Below, piece by piece: positions 50,311-59,091 of a DNA stretch of 64,000 bases. Numbering within the stretch: position 1 is the first letter of the stretch; every line of letters begins with the position of its first letter. The notes below the pieces were generated by a model, which did no database searches, was not told where the DNA came from, and saw nothing but the letters and a program-made list of their open reading frames with translations. The position numbers were made by a program, and so were the translations under genes. Source of the stretch: Oceanobacter sp045430275 (GTDB taxonomy: Bacteria; Pseudomonadota; Gammaproteobacteria; Pseudomonadales; Oceanobacteraceae); contig JAILXU010000001.1 of the NCBI GenBank assembly GCA_045430275.1, forward strand, positions 248,001-312,000, in the 5' to 3' direction.

Positions 50311-51669
50311 TCAGGCTTTCACCTTGGGCAGACGCTCCAGAGCAGCGTCGATTTCTGACTGCGGGTATTCGTAATCTTCCAGCTGTTCGCTGAAGTACTT
50401 GTCGTAGGAGACCATATCGAAGTGGCCGTGACCTGACAGGTTGAAGAACAGCGTCTTCTCTTCGCCAGATTCTTTACAACGCAGCGCTTCGTCGATACAG
50501 GCGCGAATGGCGTGGTTGGATTCCGGTGCTGGAATAATCCCTTCTGCACGGGCGAACTGAACGCCTGCTTCAAAGGTTGCTACCTGAGGTACGGCAACCG
50601 CTTCAATCAGTTTCTCGTGGTACATCTGGGACACCAACTGGGATGCTCCGTGGTAACGCAGACCACCCGCATGGATGCCCGGTGGCATAAAGTCGTGACC
50701 CAGCGTGTATTGCAGTGTCATTGGCGTGTGACCAACGGTATCACCGAAATCATAGGCGTAGTGGCCTTTGGTCAGAGTCGGGCAAGAGGTTGGTTCGACC
50801 GCCACCAGACGCGTGGCTTTGCCACCGGCAGCTTCGTCGGCAAAGAATGGGAATGCCACGCCACCGAAGTTGGAACCGCCACCGCACGGTGCAAAGATCA
50901 TATCGGGAGAGTCACCCACCATCGCAAACTGCTTCTGGGCTTCCATACCGATGATGGTCTGGTGCAACAAGACGTGGTTCAGTACCGAACCCAGGCTGTA
51001 CTTGGTGTCTTCACGGCCAACCGCTTCTTCCACTGCTTCTGAAATGGCGATGCCGAGTGAACCCTGGTTATTGGGGTCTTCGGCCAGAATGCGACGCCCG
51101 GTCTCGGTGATGTTGGTCGGGCTGGCCAGAACTTCACCCCCCCAGGTTTGCATCATGGAGCGACGGAACGGCTTCTGTTCATAGCTGACCTTCACCATAA
51201 AGACGCGCACGTCGATACCAAACATGTGTCCCGCCAATGAAATGGAAGAACCCCACTGGCCTGCACCGGTCTCGGTGGTCAGACGGTTGATGCCTGCTTT
51301 CTTGTTGTAGTACGCCTGAGGAACCGCCGAGTTCAGTTTGTGTGAACCGGCTGGGCTGATGCCTTCGTATTTGTAGTAAATCTTGGCAGGTGTACCCAGC
51401 GCTTCTTCCAGACGATGGGCGCGGAACATCGGAGTTGGACGCCACTGCTGGTAGATCTCTCGGACGGGTTCAGGAATTTCAATCCAGCGTTGTGCTGACA
51501 TTTCCTGCTCGACAATCGGGTCGGCAAAAATGGCGGACATGGCGGATGGGTCGAGAATCTTGCCATCTGGCCCCATGGGAGGCGCGGGCGGGTTGTTCAG
51601 ATCAGCGACCACGTTATACCAGTGGGTCGGCATCTCGGTTTCTGGCAGCAATATCTTGGTTTGCTTCAT
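50311..51669 (-). CDS. TrpB2-type tryptophan synthase beta chain
   Basis: A 452-aa PLP enzyme of the TrpB2 subgroup, longer than TrpB1. The PLP Lys is in GISPAGSHKLNSAVPQAYYN; further TrpB2 features are RPTPMFRAHRLEEALG, TETGAGQWGSSISLAG, CGGGSNFGGVAFPF and SGHGHFDMVSYDKY. TrpB2 joins indole and serine to make tryptophan without needing a TrpA partner; here no trpA is nearby, so indole salvage is likely. The gene is convergent with tcdA. Confidence 0.92.
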   Translation of the reverse strand: MKQTKILLPETEMPTHWYNVVADLNNPPAPPMGPDGKILDPSAMSAIFADPIVEQEMSAQRWIEIPEPVREIYQQWRPTPMFRAHRLEEALGTPAKIYYKYEGISPAGSHKLNSAVPQAYYNKKAGINRLTTETGAGQWGSSISLAGHMFGIDVRVFMVKVSYEQKPFRRSMMQTWGGEVLASPTNITETGRRILAEDPNNQGSLGIAISEAVEEAVGREDTKYSLGSVLNHVLLHQTIIGMEAQKQFAMVGDSPDMIFAPCGGGSNFGGVAFPFFADEAAGGKATRLVAVEPTSCPTLTKGHYAYDFGDTVGHTPMTLQYTLGHDFMPPGIHAGGLRYHGASQLVSQMYHEKLIEAVAVPQVATFEAGVQFARAEGIIPAPESNHAIRACIDEALRCKESGEEKTLFFNLSGHGHFDMVSYDKYFSEQLEDYEYPQSEIDAALERLPKVKA

Positions 51670-52150
51670 TTTTCCTGAATCCTGGATGAATAAGTCACAG
51701 GGGCGTAACTCTACGACAGCTTCTGTGCGAGCGCCAAGACCTGACTCATTTTGAGCCTTGAAAAGGTTAAAACTGTGTCATTTCTGGCCAGAAACCGGTC
51801 TCTGTTGGATGTGATGAAAAAAATAAGGGAATGGCTGAAATCAGAGTTGACCACGAAGGTCGGTGATCGGTGAGTGAGGGGCAGGTGAATAAAGGGAAAT
51901 GACGGTTAATCGTGGGTGATATGCCGAGTTTGTACTACGGAGGTATGGGGATTGCTACCAAGGGACTAGGAAAAACCAACTCCGGAGGAATAGGACGGTT
52001 TCGTGCCTGAGCCAACAATAATCGTGTATCTGGAGGAGAAGGGCCAGATTCTCCGGTTACTGCCAAGAATTCGCCTCCCGAGGCTGCCAACGGTGCGGTT
52101 CGGCGCGGGCTTTATCACGAATAAAAAAATCCTGATCAAAGGAGAACGCA
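51670..52150. other. 480-bp promoter region of the PQQ dehydrogenase gene
   Basis: No gene is seen between trpB2 and the PQQ dehydrogenase. The stretch contains two similar purine-rich segments, CTACGGAGGTATGG near 51936 and CTCCGGAGGAATAGG near 51979, which could be regulator sites, and an AAAGGAG ribosome-binding site eight bases before the dehydrogenase start. Long untranslated promoters are usual for strongly induced alcohol dehydrogenases. Confidence 0.45.
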
Positions 52151-53941
52151 ATGAAAACTACCGCACTTGGTTTGAAGGGTCTGGCACTGTCCACACTCTT
52201 TGCCGCCATCTCAACGGTCGGCTCTGTGCAGGCGGGTGTTACCGATAACGATATTCTGAATGACCAGAAAACCACTGGCGATGTTGTCAGTTATGGTATG
52301 GGTCTGCGTGGTCAGCGCTACAGTCCATTGGATAAAGTGAATGCCAAGACTGTTCAGGATTTGACGCCGGTATGGGGTTTCTCATTCGGTGGTGAGAAGC
52401 AGCGCGGCCAGGAATCCCAGCCAATGGTGAAAGATGGCGTCATGTATGTGACGGCGTCATATTCCCGTGTGTTTGCTATCGACATCAAAACCGGTGAAGA
52501 GTTGTGGCAGTACGATGCACGTCTTCCAGAAAACATCATGCCTTGTTGTGACGTGATCAACCGGGGTGTTGCCCTGTACGGTGATCTGGTGATCTTCGGT
52601 ACTCTGGACGCCAAGCTGGTGGCTCTGAACAACAAAACGGGTAAAACCGTCTGGAAGAAAAAAGTCGCTGACTACAAAGCCGGTTACTCCATCTCTGCTG
52701 CGCCAATCGTGGTGAAAGGCAAAGTCATTACCGGTGTTTCCGGTGGTGAATTCGGTATCGTCGGTAAAGTTGAAGCGTACGATGCCAAAACTGGCAAGCT
52801 GGCATGGACTCGACCAACGGTTGAAGGCCACATGGGCTATGTCTGGAAAAACGGCAAGAAAGTCGAAAGCGGCATTTCCGGTGGTGCAGCGGGCAAAACC
52901 TGGCCTGGCGACCTGTGGAAGTCCGGTGGTGCAGCAACCTGGTTAGGCGGCACTTACGATGCGGATCAGGACTTGCTGATGTTCGGTACCGGTAACCCGG
53001 CTCCATGGAACTCGCATCTGCGCCCTGGTGACAACTTGTTCTCCTCTTCCCGCGTTGCAATTGACCCGGATGACGGTTCCATCAAATGGCACTTCCAGAC
53101 CACACCACACGATGGCTGGGATTACGACGGTGTTAACGAGCTGATCTCCTTCGACTATAAGGAAAAAGGCAAAACCATCAAGGCGGCTGCCACGGCTGAC
53201 CGTAACGGTTTCTTCTACGTTCTGGATCGGACTGACGGTGATTTCATCCGGGGTTTCCCATTCGTAGACAAGATCTCCTGGGCCAAGGGTCTGGATAAAA
53301 ATGGTCGCCCCATTTTTACGAGCGACGGTCGTCCCGGTAATCCTGCCAGCGCTAAAGATGGCAAGAAGGGCAAAACCGTTTTAGCGGCACCATCTTTCCT
53401 GGGTGGCAAAAACTGGATGCCAATGGCGTTCTCTCAGGACACCGGTCTGTTCTACGTTCCTTCTAACGAATGGGAAATGGACATCTGGAATGAGCCAACC
53501 GCCTATAAGAAAGGCGCGGCTTACCTGGGTGCTGGCTTCACCATCAAGCCGATCAATGAAGATTACATCGGTGTTCTGCGAGCCATTGATCCTAAAAACG
53601 GCAAGGAAGTATGGCGCTACGAGAACAACGCCCCGCTGTGGGGTGGTGTGATGACGACCGCTGGTGGTCTGGTGTTCACGGGTAATCCTGAAGGCTACCT
53701 GATGGCATTTGACGCCAAGACCGGTGAGATGGTGTACAAGTTCAACACCGGCTCTGGCATCGTTGGTACGCCCATCACCTGGGATCAGGACGGTGAACAG
53801 TACATTGCGGTTGTGTCCGGTTGGGGTGGTGCGGTCCCTCTGTGGGGTGGTGAAGTCGCCAAGCGCGTCAAGCACCTGAACCAGGGTGGTACCGTCTGGA
53901 CCTTCAAATTGCCCAAGCGTCACGAAATGGCAGCACGCTAA
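52151..53941 (+). CDS. PQQ-dependent alcohol dehydrogenase, lanthanide type (PedH-like)
   Basis: A 596-aa periplasmic quinoprotein with signal peptide to GSVQA and an eight-bladed propeller marked by repeated AxDxxTGxxxW segments. Vicinal Cys132-Cys133 (MPCCDV), metal ligands Glu200 and Asn282 and catalytic Asp324 in GWDYDG are present. Asp326, two residues after the catalytic Asp, is the extra ligand found in lanthanide-dependent enzymes such as XoxF and PedH. It oxidises alcohols to aldehydes and passes electrons to a cytochrome c, which is not encoded next to it. The LuxR regulator follows it after a terminator. Confidence 0.9.
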   Translation: MKTTALGLKGLALSTLFAAISTVGSVQAGVTDNDILNDQKTTGDVVSYGMGLRGQRYSPLDKVNAKTVQDLTPVWGFSFGGEKQRGQESQPMVKDGVMYVTASYSRVFAIDIKTGEELWQYDARLPENIMPCCDVINRGVALYGDLVIFGTLDAKLVALNNKTGKTVWKKKVADYKAGYSISAAPIVVKGKVITGVSGGEFGIVGKVEAYDAKTGKLAWTRPTVEGHMGYVWKNGKKVESGISGGAAGKTWPGDLWKSGGAATWLGGTYDADQDLLMFGTGNPAPWNSHLRPGDNLFSSSRVAIDPDDGSIKWHFQTTPHDGWDYDGVNELISFDYKEKGKTIKAAATADRNGFFYVLDRTDGDFIRGFPFVDKISWAKGLDKNGRPIFTSDGRPGNPASAKDGKKGKTVLAAPSFLGGKNWMPMAFSQDTGLFYVPSNEWEMDIWNEPTAYKKGAAYLGAGFTIKPINEDYIGVLRAIDPKNGKEVWRYENNAPLWGGVMTTAGGLVFTGNPEGYLMAFDAKTGEMVYKFNTGSGIVGTPITWDQDGEQYIAVVSGWGGAVPLWGGEVAKRVKHLNQGGTVWTFKLPKRHEMAAR

Positions 53942-54002
53942 CAGGCAAGGCAGGAACCACTGGGGAAGCACCTTCGGGACAGTTTCCCCATACTCCTGAC
54001 GA

Positions 54003-54051
54003 ACGACCATTCGACGTTGCTTTGTGGCAGCAGTGGAATGGTCGTTTTTTT
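54003..54051 (+). terminator. terminator of the PedH-like gene
   Basis: A perfect 10-bp stem (ACGACCATTC at 54003-54012, GAATGGTCGT at 54036-54045) with a 23-nt loop runs into seven T. A second inverted repeat, GGGGAA/TTCCCC, lies just upstream at about 53962-53989. Confidence 0.8.
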
Positions 54052-54097
54052 ATGGGCTTCTCATACTTTTGAGTCGATCTCTCTGTTGGTGAAGCTC

Positions 54098-54760
54098 ATG
54101 AATATTCTGATCGTCGATGACCACGCCATGCTGCGCCAGGGCTGTGCCGGGCTGTTACAAACGGCGTTCAAGGGAGCCTGTATCGAGGAAGCGGACTCCG
54201 CTGAAGCGGCTTATGTCTGTTTTCGATTGAATCATTTCGATCTGGTGGTGGTAGACGCTAACTTGCCGGGTGCATCCGGGCTGGAACTGACAGCCCGCCT
54301 GCTGCGCAAGCAACCGGGGTTGTCAGTGCTGTTTTTTTCCATGCATGAAGAAACTTCTATGGTACAGCAGGCACTGGATACCGGTGCTTTGGGGTACGTT
54401 TCCAAACGCTGTGAGCCATCGGTGTTGTTGAAAGCAGCCCGTTCTGTAGCATCCGGTCGGCGCTATATTGAACACGAACTGTCGATGCAACTGGCGTTTC
54501 GGCGGCCTGGTGCCTGTTCGGGGTACAGTCATGCCTTGCCAGATATGACCCAGCGTGAATTTGAGGTATTTGTGTTATTGGCGAAGGGAGAGTCGGTAGG
54601 ACAGATTGCCAAGACCTTGTCGTTGAGTAGCAAGACCATTTCCAATTATTCCGCATTGCTGAAAAACAAGCTGGGCGTTCGTTCATCCGGTGAACTGGTT
54701 CACCTGGCGATTCAGTATGGTGTGATTCAGCCAGGTGTTGCCTCTCGCCCTGAGCCATAA
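54098..54760 (+). CDS. LuxR-family response regulator (ErbR/PedR-like)
   Basis: A 220-aa NarL-type response regulator: receiver domain with VDDHAMLRQGCAGLL, phospho-Asp in LVVVDANLPGASG, Lys in GYVSKRCEP, and a LuxR helix-turn-helix (MTQREFEVFVLLAKGESVGQIA, SSKTISNYSALLKNKLGV). Its placement between two PQQ alcohol dehydrogenases matches the ErbR/AgmR/PedR regulators that activate ethanol oxidation genes in Pseudomonas. No histidine kinase gene is adjacent. ATG 54098 starts the receiver domain correctly; the frame is open 27 codons upstream within the terminator. It is convergent with the pentapeptide-repeat gene. Confidence 0.87.
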   Translation: MNILIVDDHAMLRQGCAGLLQTAFKGACIEEADSAEAAYVCFRLNHFDLVVVDANLPGASGLELTARLLRKQPGLSVLFFSMHEETSMVQQALDTGALGYVSKRCEPSVLLKAARSVASGRRYIEHELSMQLAFRRPGACSGYSHALPDMTQREFEVFVLLAKGESVGQIAKTLSLSSKTISNYSALLKNKLGVRSSGELVHLAIQYGVIQPGVASRPEP

Positions 54761-54774
54761 ACGCATAACGGAAA

Positions 54775-55446
54775 TCACTTCTGCCAGTCAAGTGGACAGC
54801 CCTGACAGTTCTCCATATTGATATCCATAAAGTTGGCATAGTGACGACGTGCACCACGCATGTCCACACCATCAAAATTGGAGCCGGACAGCTTGGCTTC
54901 TTGCAGGTTAGCCTGCTTCAGTGAGGCATCTTTCATATTGATCTTGGTGGCCCAGGCCATCTCGAAGTTGGCCGCATCCAGCGTTGCTCCAATAAAGTGC
55001 GCTTTGCTGACCCGAGCAAATTCAAAGTTAATACCCGTCATATCAGAGCCACTGAAGTCGGCCACCTGAGCAAAGGCGGTGTAGGCATTAGCGGCGACCA
55101 GACGTGCATTCCTGATACTGGCACCGCGCAGGTTGGCATGACGTAAATCCGCACGGGTCAGATCGGCCTGATCCAGCGTAGCTTTACTGAGATTGGTGTC
55201 CATCAAACGGGCGTGAGTCAGGTTGGCCCCGCTCAGATTTGCACCGCTGAGATTGGCGCGGGACAAATCCATATTGCTGAGGTTTGCACCACGTAAATCA
55301 GCGCCAGGACATTGAGCTTCAGGTTCGATGACACAGCCATTGATTTGTGGTGCCTGATAGTCGTCGTCAGCCATGACATGTGGGGCAGCCGTGGCAAGAC
55401 CGCACATCAGTATGGCTGAGCCAAGTGTTGAGGTGGGAACAGACAT
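54775..55446 (-). CDS. exported pentapeptide-repeat protein of the alcohol-oxidation locus
   Basis: A 223-aa protein with signal peptide to HVMA and about 25 A(D/N)Lxx pentapeptide repeats (GADLRGANLSNMDLSRANLS and so on), forming a right-handed square helix. A CVIEPEAQCPGADL segment with two Cys precedes the repeats and INMENCQGCP follows them. A gene of this type lies next to PedE-like dehydrogenases in Pseudomonas, so a role in periplasmic quinoprotein function is likely but unproven. The ATG at 55446 has GGAGAA upstream. It is 67 bp downstream of the PedE-like gene on the same strand. Confidence 0.87.
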   Translation of the reverse strand: MSVPTSTLGSAILMCGLATAAPHVMADDDYQAPQINGCVIEPEAQCPGADLRGANLSNMDLSRANLSGANLSGANLTHARLMDTNLSKATLDQADLTRADLRHANLRGASIRNARLVAANAYTAFAQVADFSGSDMTGINFEFARVSKAHFIGATLDAANFEMAWATKINMKDASLKQANLQEAKLSGSNFDGVDMRGARRHYANFMDINMENCQGCPLDWQK

Positions 55447-55513
55447 GGAAATTCTCCAATTACCGGTAAAAGAACAAACAGCGACCGAAGCCGCTGTCTG
55501 AGTGGGTAGGTGC

Positions 55514-57373
55514 TTACTTGGAAGCCACATCCCAGCTTGGCAGTTTGAAGACCCAGAAAGAGCCACCTTGCGGTACTGGCTTGGTCAGGTCAGCCATGTC
55601 GCCGCCCCACAGAGGCACCGCACCACCGTAACCGGAAGTCACACCGATGTACTGCTCGCCATCCTGTTCCCAGGTGATGGGCGGCGCGATGATGCCGGAA
55701 CCGGTCTGGAATTTCCAAACCTCTTTGCCGTTCTTGGCATTGAAGGCTTTTAAGTAACCATCGCTGGTTCCGGTAAAGACCAGGTTCCCCTTGGTGGCCA
55801 GTACACCGGCCCACAGAGGCAGTTTCTCTTTGTGTTCCCAGGCTACTTTGCCGGTTTTTGGGTCCATGGCACGCAGGATGCCGACGTGGTCGTCGTACAT
55901 CTTGCGAATACGGAAGCCCATGCCCAAATAGGCTGCGCCTTTTTTATACGTGGCCCGCTCGGCCCAGTAATCTTCTTTCCAATGATTACCTGGCACATAG
56001 AACAGGCCGGTATCCTGGCTGTACGCCATGGGGTTCCAGTTTTTACCGCCCAGGAACGGAGGAGATACCTCGACTGATTTTCCTCGGCTCTCACCGGCTG
56101 CTGGCTTGGGTGGACGTTGGCCTTCCACTTCGATTGGACGCCCGGTTTTCGGGTCGATGCCTTTGGCCCAGGTGATGTTATCGACGAATGGGAAGCCACG
56201 GATGAAGCTGCCGTCTTTACGGTCAACTACGTAGAAGAAGCCATTACGGTCGGCGTGAGCCGTTGCCTTGACGGTCTTGCCCTTGTCTTTGTATTCGAAC
56301 AGCACCAGCTCGTTGTTGCCGGAGAAATCCCAGGCATCATTGGGTGTGTGCTGGTAGAACCATTTCACTTCCCCGGTGGTTGGGTCAACACCGACCTGAC
56401 CGGAGGTGTATAGGCTGTCGAAGTCTTTGGGTTCGCCGCCTTCTGCTGTGCGTGCCCAGCCGTTCCAGGGCGCAGGATTACCCGCCCCGACGATGATGGT
56501 GTTGGTTTCAACGTCGTAGCTGGCGCTCTGCCAGGGCGCGCCGCCACCGTGGCTCCAGGCTTCTGCCTTGCCGGTTGGTGAGTTGGGATCGTCCGGCCAG
56601 CTTGGCGCTTTGACATCACCGGTTGGTGTGCTCTTTTTGCCATTCAGGCGACCGTAGTGGCCTTCAACAAACGGACGCATCCAGACTTCTTTACCTGTGT
56701 CCGGGTCTCGGGCAAACAGTTTGCCGACTACACCGAATTCATCACCGGAAGAGCCGTGAATCAGCAGTACCTTGCCGCTCTTCTTGTCTTTCACCAGCGT
56801 GGGTGCGCCAGTCATGGTGTAACCCGCTTCGTAGTCACCGAAACGCTTTTTCCAGACTTTTTTACCGGTATCTTTGTTCAGGGCGACAATACCGGCGTCC
56901 AATGTACCGAAGAAAATCTTGTCGCCGTAAATCGCAGCACCACGGTTAACCACGTCACAGCAAGGGCGGATGCCTTCTGGCAGACGGGCGGTGTAGCTCC
57001 ACTTGCGCTTGCCGGTTTTGGCGTCAATGGCAAATACGCGAGAGTAAGAACCAGTGACATAAATGGTGCCATCATGAACCAGTGCCTGACTTTCCTGGCC
57101 GCGTTGTTTTTCGTCACCAAACGAGTATGACCAAGCCGGTGTTAGCTTGTGAACGTTCTTCTCGTTGATGGTGGTCAGCGTGCTGTAACGCTGGGCTTTG
57201 GGGCCAATTCCGTAGCCCAGAACGTCTTCAGGGGTTTTGGCGTCGTTGACAATGTCATCCCAGCTGACGGTGCTGGATTTGGCCATGGCGGCTTCGGACG
57301 AAAGTCCCAGAGCCAGAGTCAGGGCCGCAAGGCGTATGCTCTGATGGAGAGAAGATCCAGAAAGCGATTTCAT
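55514..57373 (-). CDS. PQQ-dependent alcohol dehydrogenase, calcium type (ExaA/PedE-like)
   Basis: A 619-aa periplasmic quinoprotein with signal peptide to about AAMA. Vicinal Cys138-Cys139 (RPCCDV), ligands Glu212 and Asn299 and catalytic Asp349 in AWDFSG are present. The residue two after the catalytic Asp is Ser351, as in calcium-dependent PedE/ExaA, in contrast to Asp in the PedH-like enzyme upstream. It oxidises ethanol and other short alcohols. The pentapeptide-repeat gene follows on the same strand. The partner cytochrome c550 gene (exaB/pedF) is not in the window. Confidence 0.92.
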   Translation of the reverse strand: MKSLSGSSLHQSIRLAALTLALGLSSEAAMAKSSTVSWDDIVNDAKTPEDVLGYGIGPKAQRYSTLTTINEKNVHKLTPAWSYSFGDEKQRGQESQALVHDGTIYVTGSYSRVFAIDAKTGKRKWSYTARLPEGIRPCCDVVNRGAAIYGDKIFFGTLDAGIVALNKDTGKKVWKKRFGDYEAGYTMTGAPTLVKDKKSGKVLLIHGSSGDEFGVVGKLFARDPDTGKEVWMRPFVEGHYGRLNGKKSTPTGDVKAPSWPDDPNSPTGKAEAWSHGGGAPWQSASYDVETNTIIVGAGNPAPWNGWARTAEGGEPKDFDSLYTSGQVGVDPTTGEVKWFYQHTPNDAWDFSGNNELVLFEYKDKGKTVKATAHADRNGFFYVVDRKDGSFIRGFPFVDNITWAKGIDPKTGRPIEVEGQRPPKPAAGESRGKSVEVSPPFLGGKNWNPMAYSQDTGLFYVPGNHWKEDYWAERATYKKGAAYLGMGFRIRKMYDDHVGILRAMDPKTGKVAWEHKEKLPLWAGVLATKGNLVFTGTSDGYLKAFNAKNGKEVWKFQTGSGIIAPPITWEQDGEQYIGVTSGYGGAVPLWGGDMADLTKPVPQGGSFWVFKLPSWDVASK

Positions 57374-57452
57374 AGAAGAGTCACCCTTGGTTGTTGTTGT
57401 TTGGGGTTGCTGTTCCTATTGTTGAAAATACGCCTTGGGAGCAATACAGCGC

Positions 57453-57497
57453 TATTCCCGCAAATGTCAGGATATTTCCTGCGTTGAGTCGGGAATA
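57453..57497. promoter_or_regulatory. long-spaced inverted repeat upstream of the PedE-like gene
   Basis: TATTCCCG (57453-57460) and CGGGAATA (57490-57497) are exact complements 29 bp apart, about 80-124 bp upstream of the dehydrogenase start. Such a layout fits paired binding of a dimeric activator, for instance the LuxR-type regulator. Confidence 0.45.
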
Positions 57498-57595
57498 AAT
57501 GTGGGAGAGTTTGGGAAGTCTTCCTGATCAGGAGAGTTCAGAAAGACTGAGATGCTTTTAGAGACTAGGCGTGAGCTTTACTGTTTGCACAGGTA

Positions 57596-58135
57596 CTACT
57601 TGCACAGGATTGCAGTGATGTTTTCGATCTGAATACGCGTGCTGGGCAAGTTCAGGGAACCACCGCCACCAATGCGGATATTCAGAATGCCTTCCTTCAA
57701 ATCAAGATCCTGATCGTGGTTGAATTTGTAATTCAATAGAAGGTTTTCTATACCTTTTTTGATGTCGTATTTGAACATGACAACGGCATTATCGGTATTG
57801 ATGGTGTAGTACTTGGTAGTACCCGAATAAGTGACGTTTTTGCCATTGAAGTGGTAGTTGGTTTGACTGATGTGTGTTGCTTGTGAATAGCAGTTCTGCC
57901 CCGATCCCTGGTCATCCCCTTCGTAATCGTACACGATGATCTTGCCTTGCTCCGTAATGTATAGATAGCTTTCGTCATCTATACGAGACGTATTATAAAC
58001 ACCAGATATACGTTTGAGGTCAGGGTCGTCACTGGTTGTACCAACGCCTTCAATAGAGCCACCGCCGCCGCCACAGGCCGTTAACAAGACAGAGCAGGTA
58101 AGGAGTGTTGTTATGGAAAGTCGGGAATGCATCAT
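57596..58135 (-). CDS. orphan lipoprotein
   Basis: A 179-aa predicted lipoprotein: signal peptide with lipobox LLTAC followed by a GGGGGS linker. The mature part is rich in Tyr, Asn and Ile with beta-strand-like segments (SGVYNTSRIDDESYLYITEQG, GKIIVYDYEGDD, TKYYTINTDNAVVMFKYD) and two further Cys (QNCYS, ILCK) that may pair. No family is recognised. Its codon use is more A+T-rich than the neighbours, suggesting a lineage-specific or acquired gene. Two adjacent ATG codons are possible starts, with AGGACT upstream. Confidence 0.7.
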   Translation of the reverse strand: MMHSRLSITTLLTCSVLLTACGGGGGSIEGVGTTSDDPDLKRISGVYNTSRIDDESYLYITEQGKIIVYDYEGDDQGSGQNCYSQATHISQTNYHFNGKNVTYSGTTKYYTINTDNAVVMFKYDIKKGIENLLLNYKFNHDQDLDLKEGILNIRIGGGGSLNLPSTRIQIENITAILCK

Positions 58136-58244
58136 CGATGAGTCCTTTTATACACGATGAGAAAAAAGAGGGGGGAATTTACATCAAAAATCACCTAGCT
58201 GTCGTGAGGTCATCCTTGATGACAGCCAGGCGTACTGCGGTTAT

Positions 58245-59006
58245 TTATTCGCTGTGCTCACACTCATCATTGGAATTCAGACCTGCCATATCGTACAGCG
58301 TGTCCATATCCTGAATGATGACTTCCTTACCCTGGGTTTCGATCAATTCGTTCTTCTGGAAGCGTGTGAATACCCGGCTGATGGTTTCAACGGCCAGCCC
58401 CAGATAGTTGGAAATATCGACCCGTGACATGGGCAGGCGGAAATGCGTCGCGCTGAAGCCACGACGGGCGTAGCGGTTGGAAATGTCCAGCAAGAAAGAG
58501 GCGACGCGCTCTTCAGCATTTTTCTTGCTCAGTAATAACATCATGTTCTGGTCATGACGAATCTCATTGCCCATGGTGCGCATGAGCTGCTTGCGCAAGT
58601 CGGGCAGTTCATCCGTGAGGGTTTCCAGTTGATGCACCGGAATTTCACAGACGGTGGTGGTTTCCAGTGCCTTGGCCGTCAGGGGGTAATTTCCGGCGTC
58701 ATAGCCAGACAAACCAATCAGTTCACTGGCAAGGTGGAAGCCTGTGATCTGTTCTTCGCCATTGCTGGCCAATGTAAAGGTTTTTAATGCCCCGGTTCTG
58801 ACAGCAAAAACGGATTGAAACTCTTCACCTTGCTGGAATAACAGCTGCCCTTTCTGGATCGGACGGCCACGACGAATGATGTCGTCCAGACGCTCCATAT
58901 CCTGATCGTTTAAAGACAGAGGCAAGCACAATGCATTCAAGGAACAAGTTTGGCAGTGCGGTTGAGTTCCCCGAATTGGGGAAGGTGCTGCTGGAGTTGT
59001 TTTCAT
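58245..59006 (-). CDS. Fnr/Anr oxygen-responsive regulator
   Basis: A 253-aa Fnr-type regulator. The cluster-binding Cys are present: Cys18, Cys21 and Cys27 in CQTCSLNALC plus Cys120 in TTVCEIP, so it can hold an oxygen-labile [4Fe-4S] cluster. The helix-turn-helix is MSRVDISNYLGLAVETISRVFTRF, with the ETISR recognition sequence of Fnr that reads TTGAT-N4-ATCAA. It sits after the cbb3 oxidase maturation genes, as anr does in Pseudomonas. A Fnr-like box lies 71 bp upstream of its start, suggesting autoregulation. Confidence 0.93.
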   Translation of the reverse strand: MKTTPAAPSPIRGTQPHCQTCSLNALCLPLSLNDQDMERLDDIIRRGRPIQKGQLLFQQGEEFQSVFAVRTGALKTFTLASNGEEQITGFHLASELIGLSGYDAGNYPLTAKALETTTVCEIPVHQLETLTDELPDLRKQLMRTMGNEIRHDQNMMLLLSKKNAEERVASFLLDISNRYARRGFSATHFRLPMSRVDISNYLGLAVETISRVFTRFQKNELIETQGKEVIIQDMDTLYDMAGLNSNDECEHSE

Positions 59007-59077
59007 AGAGCGCTACCAGAGTGGGCTGACAAACAGCGTGTGGTACATGTAAGTTGGGTAATATGGTCTGCTGACTG

Positions 59078-59091
59078 ATGATCTATGTCAA
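59078..59091 (-). promoter_or_regulatory. Fnr-like box upstream of the fnr/anr gene
   Basis: On the minus strand TTGAC-ATAG-ATCAT matches eight of ten defined positions of the Fnr/Anr consensus TTGAT-N4-ATCAA. It overlaps the stop codon of the preceding gene and lies 71 bp before the regulator's ATG. Confidence 0.6.
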
